This document shows, one piece after another, positions 20,492 to 28,571 of a DNA stretch of 48,436 nt. The DNA comes from a virus. A program made the position numbers and the translations under genes. Positions within the stretch are counted from its first letter, which is position 1. Each line of letters opens with the position of its first letter. A model generated the notes under the pieces. That model saw nothing but the letters and a program-made list of their open reading frames with translations. It was not told the DNA's origin and did not search any database. The stretch is taken from positions 1 to 48,436 of IMG/VR virus record IMGVR_UViG_3300022200_000073; one strand, 5' to 3'.

Positions 20492-21127
20492 CTAAATTAT
20501 TCCTCTTCTGCTTAATACCTCCTCAACTTTTTTAATTAAGTTTTCTAAACTACCATCGTTAACAATAGTTTCGTCAAAGGCTAAACTATCTAGGGCAGTT
20601 TCGGAGGTATGATTACCAGAAAGGTGGTCAGTTTCTGGTCGCTTAACAACTATTGTTATTCCCCCTCTATCTTTTATAGCTTTAAGTTCATTGGGGAAAC
20701 GAGTATCTGTAATAATCCAATTACTTGGGTTATATTCACTCATCTTTGGGCTTCTGTAATCAGCAAACAGGGCATTGCACCACACATTTTTATGTAGCCC
20801 ATCACGCATTGCTTCTGTCCCCAGCTTCTGAAGAAACCCCCTTACAGTCATTAATGTACTAAATTCAATATCAGCAAATGGGGTTATTAAATTAAGGGGT
20901 ACGTTTTGTACTGTTCCCCATTCAGTATCTAAAAGATTTTTCTTAAACTCTTGGTCTTCAAAGTTTTCTACAGGTATCCCTGTTAATATAGAGGCAATCG
21001 TCTTTAATTTACCTGCAAACTTTTTATTTTCAAAGGGAGTTTTTCCATTTGTAGTAAGCAGTGTATTTATGATTTCAGCAGTAGTATCTTTACCTGAACT
21101 AATTCGTCCCGAAATTGAAATTATCAT
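20492..21127 (-). CDS. Deoxynucleoside monophosphate kinase, T4 gp1-like
   Basis: Start set at the ATG at 21127, which overlaps the previous stop (ATGA), giving 211 residues beginning MIISISGRISSGKDT; a longer form is possible but would overlap the membrane protein gene. The P-loop GRISSGKDT is at the N-terminus. LMTVRGFLQKLGTEAMRDGLHKN and WIITDTRFPNE are typical of the phage dNMP kinase family. It phosphorylates dNMPs released from host DNA or made by the phage, feeding dNTP synthesis alongside the reductase. Confidence 0.85.
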   Translation of the reverse strand: MIISISGRISSGKDTTAEIINTLLTTNGKTPFENKKFAGKLKTIASILTGIPVENFEDQEFKKNLLDTEWGTVQNVPLNLITPFADIEFSTLMTVRGFLQKLGTEAMRDGLHKNVWCNALFADYRSPKMSEYNPSNWIITDTRFPNELKAIKDRGGITIVVKRPETDHLSGNHTSETALDSLAFDETIVNDGSLENLIKKVEEVLSRRGII

Positions 21128-21399
21128 AGTGAATATATTAATGAACCAATTAATACCCCTACACAACTACCGGTGGCAGCTCCTGAGGCATAAAAGATTC
21201 GGTTAGACATATCTCCAAATGCAACTTTTCTTACATTGAAAGACCAAATAAAGGATATTAAAAACCCTATTATTATAATACCCCCTAGCAATATGGGGGA
21301 CTTTGTAACAGCGTAAATAGCTATTTGATAGGTATTCAAACAGACTAAGACTATTTGAATCAAACCTGTTGTAAATAACTCTAAGTTTAGTTTACTCAT
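21124..21399 (-). CDS. Membrane protein, about three spans
   Basis: 91 residues with hydrophobic segments near 10-30, 36-53 and 70-90 (ending VGVLIGSLIYSL). Overlaps the dNMP kinase start. Unknown role; it lies inside the replication operon, so membrane anchoring or superinfection control are guesses only. Confidence 0.65.
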   Translation of the reverse strand: MSKLNLELFTTGLIQIVLVCLNTYQIAIYAVTKSPILLGGIIIIGFLISFIWSFNVRKVAFGDMSNRIFYASGAATGSCVGVLIGSLIYSL

Positions 21400-21434
21400 A
21401 AGTACATAAATTTTTTACATTAAAGTTGTTATAA

Positions 21435-23309
21435 TTAAAATGCTTCTTCTGGACTTTTAACAGGGAGTCCATTAACCCCATTTTTCATTTGTGCCCTAAC
21501 CCCCAGCTTAGCTTGTATTGCTTTTTGCATTGGGTTGTCTCCGTTGGTGTCAAAGTACCCAGTAAATCCACTACGAGTTTCATAAATCAATTGAGTATAA
21601 TCCCCCTCTGTGTGAGGCTTACCTCCGGTACTCTTATCCTTTATTTTTTGGACAGACACTTGCATTGTACTCCTAACTGCATCATCTTCATGGCTTATAA
21701 GCCTATGAGCCGAAACGAAGTCATCACATCTGTTGGCCTTACTGTTACCACCAGAGGCATCATACTTTGTAGGCATTTTTATGAAGCCATGTTCATCCTT
21801 AGCTGTTCTAGTAAAACCAGTGTAAGGGTGATCTACAACCATGACACTACAGTAATTCTGACAAAAGACCCTTATCTTTGACAGAACCTCTGTATCATCA
21901 GAAAAATTACCTGAACCTGCATAGAAAGAAAAGGGGTCTATGAGTAAGAAATCTATACCATGTTTCTGATATAATTTTCTACCTTGAAGTAGAATCTCAT
22001 CTATAGTACTGTGGTTTTCGTTCTTCATAATAAAAAAGGACTTCCTATTCTTCTGAAGCAAAGCTTGATAAGCAATAGGCTCCTCTTTAAAAGAATCAAC
22101 TCTTCTACCCCCCTCGGCCTCTAGTAAATTACGCCTCGTAACGGTCACTGACGACTCTGGTGAAGATATACCCCACTTATACCCATGAAGTATGTTAGAT
22201 GCCACCATTATGCTTGACAAAAAGGTTGACTTACCAATGTTATCTAAACCAAGTAAGAAAACAAAGCTGTTCTTTTTTAGTCTTAGAAATTCATCTAAAT
22301 CCCTCCACCCTAGGGATAGACCTAAGGGTATCTCCCCCTTACGAGCTTGTTCTAAGTAATCATCCTCCTCATCACTCCCAGATACAAAGGATAGCTCATC
22401 CTCATATTCATCCTCTTCACCACTATCATCAGTTCCGTAACCTTCCTCATGTAAAATAGCGTAGGCCTTCTTGTAGTTTCCCTCACACTCTAGTTCTGCA
22501 AATAGGTGATGATTATTATAACCTCTCCTCTCCTCAAACATATCTTGAGCTGTAGAAAAACTCTGAAAGAACATACCATCCCTATTGTACCCACCATGTA
22601 AGTCCCCTGACTCACTGTTGGGTCTGGTTAGATTATACCAATCACCATTATCGGAATGAAACGTCCAACCACTCTTTTCTAGGAGGTCTATACCTATGTT
22701 AGAATCCTCATTGTAAGACCTAAACTTCTTGAAACCCTCAAAATCCTCGGCACTAAACTTCTTCTTAACATCCCTCTTTAGTAGGTCATCCTTTTGTTTA
22801 GCTACAATAAATAACAACCTCCTCTCGTCCTCCGTTATTAGGGGTATCTCGGAAAAAGTTTTAGTGCTTATAAGCTTGTAACCCTTTGAAGGAGCACACT
22901 TTATGTAACCTCCAATACCCCTTGTCTCAATAGTAGCTGCACCCTTAGCGTTCCTAGCTAACTTCTGATTGCTTTCTATCTTATCACAGCGGTATAGGTA
23001 GTGCCTACCCCCAGAGGGAGTTGATTGTATGACCAGTTTTTTAAACAACTCTTCAGGTATCATCCTATCATACTCCTTCATAAAGGTTATAGGATCTTCA
23101 GCGTTCTTTAAATCAAAGTCTAGGGCTTCGAGGTTAAGGGAGGCATACCCAGTAGATATACCAACCTCTTGAAAGTCATACTTATCAATGTCACCTTTAG
23201 GAAAGACTTCTTGGTGAGCCTTCCTCATAGGAACCTTGGTGCCCTTCTCAACCGGAACTGGGTTTAAGGATAGCTCAATTAACTTCTCTATTACTGCTTT
23301 TTTAATCAT
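21435..23309 (-). CDS. Primase-polymerase / replicative helicase fusion
   Basis: 624 residues. The N-terminal PrimPol (archaeo-eukaryotic primase) domain has LEALDFDLK with the metal-binding acids, TPSGGRHYLY and IETRGIGGYIKCAPS. A linker rich in Asp and Glu at about 285-310 leads to a RecA-like helicase domain: Walker A GLDNIGKST, Walker B DFLLIDPFSF, and MVVDHPYTG. It makes primers and unwinds the fork for the T7-like polymerase; a combined primase-helicase is the T7 gp4 plan built from a different primase fold. Its start overlaps the replication initiator gene by 4 bases. Confidence 0.9.
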   Translation of the reverse strand: MIKKAVIEKLIELSLNPVPVEKGTKVPMRKAHQEVFPKGDIDKYDFQEVGISTGYASLNLEALDFDLKNAEDPITFMKEYDRMIPEELFKKLVIQSTPSGGRHYLYRCDKIESNQKLARNAKGAATIETRGIGGYIKCAPSKGYKLISTKTFSEIPLITEDERRLLFIVAKQKDDLLKRDVKKKFSAEDFEGFKKFRSYNEDSNIGIDLLEKSGWTFHSDNGDWYNLTRPNSESGDLHGGYNRDGMFFQSFSTAQDMFEERRGYNNHHLFAELECEGNYKKAYAILHEEGYGTDDSGEEDEYEDELSFVSGSDEEDDYLEQARKGEIPLGLSLGWRDLDEFLRLKKNSFVFLLGLDNIGKSTFLSSIMVASNILHGYKWGISSPESSVTVTRRNLLEAEGGRRVDSFKEEPIAYQALLQKNRKSFFIMKNENHSTIDEILLQGRKLYQKHGIDFLLIDPFSFYAGSGNFSDDTEVLSKIRVFCQNYCSVMVVDHPYTGFTRTAKDEHGFIKMPTKYDASGGNSKANRCDDFVSAHRLISHEDDAVRSTMQVSVQKIKDKSTGGKPHTEGDYTQLIYETRSGFTGYFDTNGDNPMQKAIQAKLGVRAQMKNGVNGLPVKSPEEAF

Positions 23310-24052
23310 CCTGATTGCTTTTCATATTCCTTTTTTAGGTTAATATCAACTGCTAGGTTCTTGGAGTAAGGCTTACCATTCCTCCATCCCTCTGGATATA
23401 CTGCCTTACCACCCATTTTAACACTAAAGTACTCATAACCCTTAGGTGCACCATCTACAGCTTTAACTTTATTTTCTTCTTTACACCAAACTCTTGAAAC
23501 CTTTGACTTCCAACTCTTTACTTGAGTTCCCCTACCATCTACCCAGTACGGCTTACCGTGTTCCTGAGACTTAAGGTCATAGTAAGAAACAAACTCCTCC
23601 CCATTTATGTTATATCCTATGGACATAGCGTAATCAGAAACTTCTTCTGGTGTTGGTTTCTTAAATTCTACCACCTTAGCACCAGCTTTTATACCTATGC
23701 TTTCTAGAAATGTAGAGACTTCATCTGGTAAAAAATCCAGATCATTTTGTATCTTCTTAATACTTGATTGTGATTTTGGTAAAGCACTAAAGTGATCTGG
23801 CATTATATAATAGACTAAACTATTTGCCTTCATAATATGACAGTAGCCCTTACTCCTTAATTCTTGAGAGAAAGTCCTGAGCTGACCAATAGAAATACTT
23901 AGCTCAAGACATATCACATCTAAGTTAGGGCAAAAAACCCCAACCGTGTTAAGGTTAGGGTTGGTGACTAAATAAAGGTAAAGTAGTTTAGACTCTGTGG
24001 TCAGTTCTTGGAACTTACGGTTACCCCAGAGCTTTCCTACCTTAACAGACAT
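23306..24052 (-). CDS. Replication initiator / helicase-loader-like protein
   Basis: 248 residues. The N-terminal half looks like a winged-helix domain (LTTESKLLYLYLVTNP ... IGQLRTFSQELRSKGY). The middle has EEFVSYYDLKSQEHGKPYW and VKSWKSKVSRVWCKE, a pattern seen in phage replication initiators of the O / DnaD type. Encoded between SSB and the PrimPol-helicase with overlapping codons, which fits origin recognition or helicase loading. Family placement is by pattern, not search. Confidence 0.7.
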   Translation of the reverse strand: MSVKVGKLWGNRKFQELTTESKLLYLYLVTNPNLNTVGVFCPNLDVICLELSISIGQLRTFSQELRSKGYCHIMKANSLVYYIMPDHFSALPKSQSSIKKIQNDLDFLPDEVSTFLESIGIKAGAKVVEFKKPTPEEVSDYAMSIGYNINGEEFVSYYDLKSQEHGKPYWVDGRGTQVKSWKSKVSRVWCKEENKVKAVDGAPKGYEYFSVKMGGKAVYPEGWRNGKPYSKNLAVDINLKKEYEKQSG

Positions 24053-24846
24053 TAGAATGGAAGGTCGTCGTCCTCTTCATCTAATGCCTCAGAACCAGAA
24101 ACTACTGCAGGAACTTCCTCAGCATCCTTTACAGGAATATCTTTAGCAAACTCTTCTCCAAAGAACTCCTGAAGCTTTGCATCAAAAGATATTGCCTCTT
24201 CTATTTGCTCTTCTGAGATATCAATTACCTCAAAGTTTGGTAGATAATACATAACTGGCTTGTCTGCCATTGGGTCTGCTTTTAGCTTAGCCAATAGACT
24301 TTTGTACTCAGTATCTGTTACCTCAACATTCTTACCCTTAACCCTCTTCATCAGTTGTCCTCTTGATACAGTGACTAGTTTGTCGTAGATACCTTCGTTA
24401 GGGTGATCCTCTAGTAATTCGATCCACGGGGTTAGTGAACCACCATTAAACTCAAACTTTACTAGCTCTGAACCATTACCTAAGTCAGTTACTGCAAACA
24501 CGTTAATAGTATACTTGGCACCAAACCTTGCTGCCTCTGCCTTGATGTCCTTCCACACACCTCGAATAACTTCACCGTATTGACCATTAACCTTAGTCTT
24601 TACAATGAACTCCTTCTCACCAGTTTCCATTGGTTCTAACATATTAGAGCTAATGCCACTAGCCTCCCCCTCATTAAAACCAGACACAGATGCCTTGATG
24701 TCAACGATTGCAAAGTCTACAGAATCCAGCTGAACCTTCTTCTCTTCACTCTTGTCATAATACTCTAAAACACCTTTGCCTCCTTTGAAACTGATGTACT
24801 TACTTACTGGGCTACTTGAGCCACTTTTCTTTTGAGTTCTACTCAT
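24052..24846 (-). CDS. ssb: Single-stranded DNA-binding protein
   Basis: 264 residues with the ATG at 24846 (MSRTQKKSG). The body is beta-rich, compatible with an OB fold, and the C-terminus is acidic and ends EEDDDLPF, the classic SSB tip that recruits replication partners. It sits in the replication operon directly upstream of the initiator gene. The core is diverged, so the call rests mainly on the tail and context. Confidence 0.75.
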   Translation of the reverse strand: MSRTQKKSGSSSPVSKYISFKGGKGVLEYYDKSEEKKVQLDSVDFAIVDIKASVSGFNEGEASGISSNMLEPMETGEKEFIVKTKVNGQYGEVIRGVWKDIKAEAARFGAKYTINVFAVTDLGNGSELVKFEFNGGSLTPWIELLEDHPNEGIYDKLVTVSRGQLMKRVKGKNVEVTDTEYKSLLAKLKADPMADKPVMYYLPNFEVIDISEEQIEEAISFDAKLQEFFGEEFAKDIPVKDAEEVPAVVSGSEALDEEDDDLPF

Positions 24847-24854
24847 CACTTAAT

Positions 24855-25304
24855 TTAATTTAGATTATACTTCTTTTCAAACTGTTCCACCCTAAACTTG
24901 TAAAGCCAAAGATCATTGACTACAATACCAATGTTTATATTTAGATTTTTAATCCTCTTGGTGTTTTTTACTTCCGCTTTACCTTGAGTGAGCTCTCTGG
25001 TAAATCTATTCCTCTTAGAATACATCTTCTCCACGGTCTTTATAGACTTGTCCACCATACTCTGGTTGTAATTCCAAGATAGTATGTCGCAACCCCTTTT
25101 AAAACCGTGAGTCTCGATTTGCTTTAATTTTTTACCCCCTAACTCTTCGTAATCATCTTTGTATCTTGTTTCCTCTAAAGTAAAGCTACCGCTTTCTAAG
25201 GATGTAATTTTTATACCCTTGTAGATTACAAATGACTTAAGTGGTAAAACGTATTCTCTACCCACTAACGTGGCACTCTTGTACCAATCTTTTCTTATAT
25301 CCAT
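24855..25304 (-). CDS. Hypothetical protein, first gene of the replication operon
   Basis: 149 residues, basic, no recognised motif. It begins MDIRKDWYKSATLVGREYVL and is the promoter-proximal gene before ssb. A role in early replication control is possible but not shown. Confidence 0.65.
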   Translation of the reverse strand: MDIRKDWYKSATLVGREYVLPLKSFVIYKGIKITSLESGSFTLEETRYKDDYEELGGKKLKQIETHGFKRGCDILSWNYNQSMVDKSIKTVEKMYSKRNRFTRELTQGKAEVKNTKRIKNLNINIGIVVNDLWLYKFRVEQFEKKYNLN

Positions 25305-25337
25305 CCATTGAACTTGTTAAATCAACTTATTACACTG

Positions 25338-25369
25338 CAAAGATACAAGGAAAAATTGACAAAAACAAG
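25338..25369 (-). promoter_or_regulatory. Promoter of the replication operon
   Basis: Minus strand CTTG (25366-25369), 20-base spacer, TATCTTTG (25338-25345). This matches the Bacteroidota promoter layout well and starts about 30 bases before the first gene of the ssb-initiator-primase cluster. Confidence 0.8.
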
Positions 25370-25402
25370 TTTTCTAACTCCTTATGGCACTGACTATTAC
25401 AC

Positions 25403-25786
25403 CTATATTTCTTTTCTGTACTCCCTTTCCTTTTTATATATCGGAAGGAAAAGGTTATCCGGCCTATGAGTCTCCTCATAGACTATTATTGCATCTAGCC
25501 AATCTTTATCAATATCTTTTAATGGTACGTGGGTTAATATTTCATCTCCCTCCTTTCCTCTACCACCCCTAGTTACAAAAGATCTAATCAATTCAAAGGG
25601 AGACTCATCAGTAATTGTTATTGGTATTCCATTGGCATACCTTACATAATCTGTACCCCCCTCTATAAAACTGTACTGACCTGAGTGCTCTCCTGATCCT
25701 TTATGAGATTTGAAGTCGTGTCTGTATTCTGATTTTAGTATGGTTCCATCAGGGCATACTAAAAGGTTTACTAATATTTGTGGCAT
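25403..25786 (-). CDS. Conserved phage protein of unknown function
   Basis: 127 residues. MPQILVNLLVCPDGTIL and YRHDFKSHKGSGE, followed by FIEGGTDYVRY, match a pattern I recall from many phages (HDF-x-H ... DGG-x-DY). The function of that family is not known to me. It has its own promoter. Confidence 0.7.
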   Translation of the reverse strand: MPQILVNLLVCPDGTILKSEYRHDFKSHKGSGEHSGQYSFIEGGTDYVRYANGIPITITDESPFELIRSFVTRGGRGKEGDEILTHVPLKDIDKDWLDAIIVYEETHRPDNLFLPIYKKEREYRKEI

Positions 25787-25803
25787 AATTTTTTAATTGA
25801 TTG

Positions 25804-25835
25804 CAAATGTATAACTAATTATCTTAATTTACAAC
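25804..25835 (-). promoter_or_regulatory. Promoter before the 127-residue gene
   Basis: TACATTTG -7 box (25804-25811) with GTTG (25832-25835) 20 bases upstream on the minus strand; the ATG follows 18 bases after the box. Confidence 0.65.
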
Positions 25836-26003
25836 AACTCGTTGTCCGTAAAGGTTTATTTTGTAATTATTGCACATTTTTTTTAAGTGATAGTGATATT
25901 CTTTCCCACCCCCATATAAATAATATTTTAGCTCGCACATTATTTTGTGATACCACCAACCAATAGGTTTTCTAAATTTTGTTTTTACTTTGCTCCAAGA
26001 CAT
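25824..26003 (-). CDS. Small basic protein, 59 residues
   Basis: MSWSKVKTKFRKPIGWWYHK..., rich in Tyr, Trp, Lys and His, ending GQRVVVN. Flanked by the attC-like array on one side and the replication operon on the other. The stop overlaps the -33 region of the next promoter. Unknown function; could be the last cassette of the array. Confidence 0.55.
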   Translation of the reverse strand: MSWSKVKTKFRKPIGWWYHKIMCELKYYLYGGGKEYHYHLKKMCNNYKINLYGQRVVVN

Positions 26004-26073
26004 CTTATTAATTTTTAATTGTTAGAAGAGAGGTAATTTTCTATTACTAATTTAGTTTATTATTTGTTAGTTA

Positions 26074-26126
26074 ACTACAACTTTGCATAAGGCACATTAA
26101 AACGATGCCTTATACCTTTGTTAGCA
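26074..26126 (-). repeat. attC-like palindrome A
   Basis: Short imperfect palindrome with TACAAC at one end and GTTAGCA at the other. The inner arms ATAAGGCA (26087-26094) and TGCCTTAT (26106-26113) pair perfectly around an 11-base loop. The stop codon of the 77-residue gene lies inside the arm, as is common in integron cassettes. The same core recurs at 29150-29198. Confidence 0.65.
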
Positions 26127-26343
26127 AACATAACCCAATAAAAAAACCTACTACTAAACCAATACAAACACCAAGAGAAACTAATCCCTTCTTGTTTAGC
26201 TTTTGGTCGCCTGTGTAGTAATGTCTTATTGCTTTTGGTATATCGCTATTCCAATGATGTATTGCGTTACTTGCTTCTTCATAGTGTTCTAATGCACTAT
26301 TCATTAAATCTTCTTTTGGTGTTTGATACGCTTGATGTTCCAT
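26110..26343 (-). CDS. Cassette gene: C-terminal membrane-anchored protein
   Basis: 77 residues: a hydrophilic helical head (MEHQAYQTPKEDLM...) and a C-terminal membrane span (GVCIGLVVGFFIGLCLL). It sits between two attC-like palindromes, beginning about 14 bases after one and ending inside the other, the standard geometry of a gene cassette. No function recognised. Confidence 0.65.
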   Translation of the reverse strand: MEHQAYQTPKEDLMNSALEHYEEASNAIHHWNSDIPKAIRHYYTGDQKLNKKGLVSLGVCIGLVVGFFIGLCLLTKV

Positions 26344-26355
26344 AATAAGTTACGT

Positions 26356-26482
26356 TTGCTAACAATGTGTATAAGCAATAGCCTGTCAGCCTTTTAACTA
26401 TTGCTTGGTTATTAATTTAAAGTTCTGTTCATTTATCAAAGGTTAGTGTAGGCTACTGCTCATACACTCAGCGTTGTGTGTA
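26356..26482 (-). repeat. attC-like palindrome B
   Basis: The left end GCTAAC (26358-26363) and right end GTTGTGTG (about 26473-26480) are inverted. The inner arms, TGTATAAGCAATAGCC on the left and the complement of TGTATGAGCAGTAGCC on the right, pair at all but two positions. The right arm has two extra bases, as integron attC arms do. A variable centre of about 65 bases lies between. Confidence 0.7.
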
Positions 26483-26489
26483 ATTAAAA

Positions 26490-26573
26490 TTATTTCTTTT
26501 TGTTTGGTATTTTCCAGTATATTAACATTAACCACATTACTATTAACCATAAAGGAATTGCTATTGATTCCAT
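26490..26573 (-). CDS. Micro-cassette: 27-residue membrane peptide
   Basis: The reading frame encodes MESIAIPLWLIVMWLMLIYW followed by a short KIPNKKK tail: a single membrane span with a basic end. It is the only frame between two attC-like palindromes, with the ATG 11 bases after one (end of C) and the stop 8 bases before the next. Short but positioned exactly like its neighbours' genes. Confidence 0.5.
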   Translation of the reverse strand: MESIAIPLWLIVMWLMLIYWKIPNKKK

Positions 26574-26583
26574 AATTTTAAAA

Positions 26584-26683
26584 GTGCCTAACAATGGCTA
26601 AAGTTAATTGCCTTGTAAGGTCTTGTTATATTTTAATGGTTAGTATTAAAGGCAACTAACCTTAGCCTATTCAGTTATGCACA
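26584..26683 (-). repeat. attC-like palindrome C
   Basis: Ends GCCTAAC (26586-26592) and GTTATGC (26674-26680), close to the attC core consensus RYYYAAC / GTTRRRY. The 17-base arms, 26596-26612 and 26651-26667, pair at 15 positions; the two exceptions are A-C on this strand and G-T on the other. Confidence 0.72.
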
Positions 26684-26686
26684 ATA

Positions 26687-27241
26687 CTACGACTGTGATT
26701 CTAATTTAGACAATTCGTCTTTCATCTGTTTTATCTTACGTTGCTTCAAATCCCCTTTGTTTTCTTCGTAATACCTTTTTATAATGGAGTCGTAAGCATT
26801 ATAAATTTCCCCAGCATTATCTAAACTAAAGTAAAGGCTTTTGTTTGCCGAGTCAATGTATTTTGGTTTATATGTTTTTAACTCTAAAAAGAACTTTTGA
26901 AAAAATTCAGTAGGGTAATCACCGCCAAAAATATAAGCACCAGTTGGATAGGTTAGGTAAAGAAGAGTTTCATTTTTTGGCTGTCTGCCATCATCAGACC
27001 AAGATATACTTCTGCGTTCCCCATTAAAAAATCCTATATGTACATTTTCTTTTAGCTTTTGCCAGTTTGTACTGTTGATAGTTTTAGGGTCTAATTCAAA
27101 ACCGTATTTTTCTACTAATTCTACGCCAAATAAATGTTGTTTTGCTTGTCTTTCTAAGCTATCTACATCAAACACTATTTCAGATTTATACTTATTAAGT
27201 GCTTTCAATATTTCTTTGTATGCTTTTTCTGTTGTATTCAT
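26687..27241 (-). CDS. Cassette gene: hypothetical protein, 184 residues
   Basis: Mixed alpha/beta composition with no membrane span and no recognised motif. It begins MNTTEKAYKEILKALNKYKS and ends KDELSKLESQS. Its stop is 4 bases from attC-like C and its start about 34 bases from attC-like D. It looks like a bacterial accessory cassette protein rather than a phage core gene. Confidence 0.7.
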   Translation of the reverse strand: MNTTEKAYKEILKALNKYKSEIVFDVDSLERQAKQHLFGVELVEKYGFELDPKTINSTNWQKLKENVHIGFFNGERRSISWSDDGRQPKNETLLYLTYPTGAYIFGGDYPTEFFQKFFLELKTYKPKYIDSANKSLYFSLDNAGEIYNAYDSIIKRYYEENKGDLKQRKIKQMKDELSKLESQS

Positions 27242-27274
27242 TTTATTTATGTTTTAAGTTTAATAATCCGTACT

Positions 27275-27374
27275 GTGGGTAACAACGTGTATAGTTAATA
27301 AACCCACCAAGGTTTGTACTAAATTTCAAAGTCTGTGCAAGGGTTTACTAACCATACACAAACTGTTGTGTGTA
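27275..27374 (-). repeat. attC-like palindrome D
   Basis: Ends GGGTAAC (27277-27283) and GTTGTGTG (27365-27372). The arms, TGTATAGTTAATAAACCC and the complement of TGTATGGTTAGTAAACCC, pair except at two positions five bases apart, the same pattern as sites B and C though the sequences differ. Confidence 0.72.
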
Positions 27375-27382
27375 ATTAAAAA

Positions 27383-27520
27383 AGCACACAACAATAAATA
27401 TAAGTAATGGGGCGGGCTGCAAATGAACTTGGATACCTCCCAAGAGCGTTACTTGTTCGTCAACTTTCACGGATTGCGTGTAACATTCCCCATTACCCAT
27501 ATTCAAACCGTTGTGCGTAA
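27383..27520 (-). repeat. attC-like palindrome E
   Basis: Ends CACACAAC (27385-27392) and GTTGTGCG (27510-27517). The arms ATATAAGTAATGGGG and the complement of ATATGGGTAATGGGG pair. It sits head-to-tail with site D with about ten bases between and no gene. The AGTAATGGGG-type arm is one I recall as a repeated element in marine Bacteroidota genomes. Confidence 0.7.
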
Positions 27521-27522
27521 TA

Positions 27523-27831
27523 CTAATCCTCATTTTTAAAAGAATCTTTTACACCACATATTTTACATTGGTCATATAGGCAAGGGTCAAACCCCATGTA
27601 TCCCACATAAGTACACGCAACGCCTTTTGTCTTTGGTGTGCTCCTGTAATACTTACAAGTTTTAATCCAATAACCATCAATAGGCTCTTTTGTGTTGCGT
27701 TCTTCATCGTACTCATAACAATACATTCCTTCAGGTATGCAATCCGTACTACGCACAATACCAAATAAACGCAATAATTTTGCGTGCCTTGTTTCAAGCC
27801 AATACCATAATAATCTAATTTTTGTTCTCAT
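27523..27831 (-). CDS. Cassette gene: cysteine-rich protein, 102 residues
   Basis: A basic N-terminal helix (MRTKIRLLWYWLETRHAKLL) is followed by seven cysteines, the last four in a closely spaced set ending CKIC, which suggests a metal- or disulfide-stabilised fold. The stop TAG lies about 6 bases from the core of attC-like E. First gene of the array after a probable promoter. Confidence 0.68.
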   Translation of the reverse strand: MRTKIRLLWYWLETRHAKLLRLFGIVRSTDCIPEGMYCYEYDEERNTKEPIDGYWIKTCKYYRSTPKTKGVACTYVGYMGFDPCLYDQCKICGVKDSFKNED

Positions 27832-27843
27832 ATCTATCTTTGT

Positions 27844-27890
27844 GTAAAGTCAGGGATACCTTTTTCCTGATGTCGGGAATATGGTTATGT
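27844..27890. repeat. 47-bp repeat, copy 1
   Basis: GTAAAGTCAGGGATACC... to ATGGTTATGT, nearly identical to 29196-29242 (one visible difference). It contains a TCAGG / CCTGA hairpin and two related TCAGGGATA / TCGGGAATA blocks. It marks the promoter-side edge of the cassette block. Confidence 0.75.
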
Positions 27891-27935
27891 GTAATTAATA
27901 AATACAATATAATCAATATTTTATAGAGCTTTTTC

Positions 27936-28020
27936 GTAACAAATATATACCTATAATTGTTACAAGAATAAAACAAATTAGTAGGGTTTTTTGTCACAAA
28001 TATTGACTATAATTGTTACA
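27936..28020 (-). promoter_or_regulatory. Promoter/operator region of the cassette array
   Basis: Two tandem inverted repeats, GTAACAA ... TTGTTAC and GTCACAA ... TTGTTAC, each spanning about 28 bases. The first overlaps a TATATTTG -7 box on the minus strand (27940-27947) that faces the cassette genes. This looks like an operator pair; the -33 box is weak. Confidence 0.5.
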
Positions 28021-28107
28021 AAATTACTCTTATATTCTTTAGGGTATAATGTTGCTTAATGTGAACATTTTACAGTCTTTTGGTGGTAATAAGAGACACA
28101 ACCACTA

Positions 28108-28134
28108 TCATCTTTTTCCAAATACGTTTTTCAT
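28108..28134 (-). pseudogene. Fragment of a YD-repeat gene start
   Basis: Encodes MKNVFGKR and a stop: the conserved first seven residues of the YD-repeat family with the rest missing. Begins at the stop of the intact copy at 28134-28559. Confidence 0.55.
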
Positions 28135-28559
28135 TATTTTTTTATTTTAAATTCTTCGCCTACTATCTTAGTTAGTTCTTCCATAGTGTATTCGGGGATA
28201 TCGAAGCCTCTGGATTCTCCTTCTGAATTTTTAAAGGTTAATTCTTTATCCTTATCATCCCTAGTATATTCATACCAATAACCATTAGAGTTTTTAAAGG
28301 TTAATTCATTACCCTTATCATCGTAGGTTTTTTCATCCCAATAACCATTAGAGAGTTTAACGGTTAATTCATTACCGCTATTATCATAGGTATACTCAGA
28401 CCAATAACCGTTAGAACTTTTAAAGGTTAATTCATTACCTTTATCATCATAGGTTCTTTCACACCAAAAACCGTCAGAATGTGTACGAAATTCATAAACC
28501 AAAACTCCATTTTTATTGTAAAGTTTTAAATCCTCTTCTTTTCCAAATATGTTTTTCAT
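28134..28559 (-). CDS. YD-repeat (RHS-like) small protein, copy 1
   Basis: 141 residues. After MKNIFGKEEDLKLYNKNG it has four repeats of about 20 residues with the pattern YDDKGNELTFKNSNGYW, then a tail IPEYTMEELTKIVGEEFKIKK. The repeats resemble YD/RHS beta-hairpin repeats but are far too few for an RHS shell and no toxin domain follows. Three paralogues lie at 30862-31923. Possible use: a small beta-solenoid binding protein. Confidence 0.75.
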   Translation of the reverse strand: MKNIFGKEEDLKLYNKNGVLVYEFRTHSDGFWCERTYDDKGNELTFKSSNGYWSEYTYDNSGNELTVKLSNGYWDEKTYDDKGNELTFKNSNGYWYEYTRDDKDKELTFKNSEGESRGFDIPEYTMEELTKIVGEEFKIKK

Positions 28560-28571
28560 TTCTTAATTTAA

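Noticed and set aside
27844-27890. 47-bp repeat as another attC site
   Set aside because: Its blocks are direct, not inverted, repeats and the GTT core end is missing.
28134-28559. Spaced similar DNA blocks as a CRISPR array
   Set aside because: The roughly 60-bp periodicity is coding: it keeps the frame and encodes the 20-residue protein repeat.
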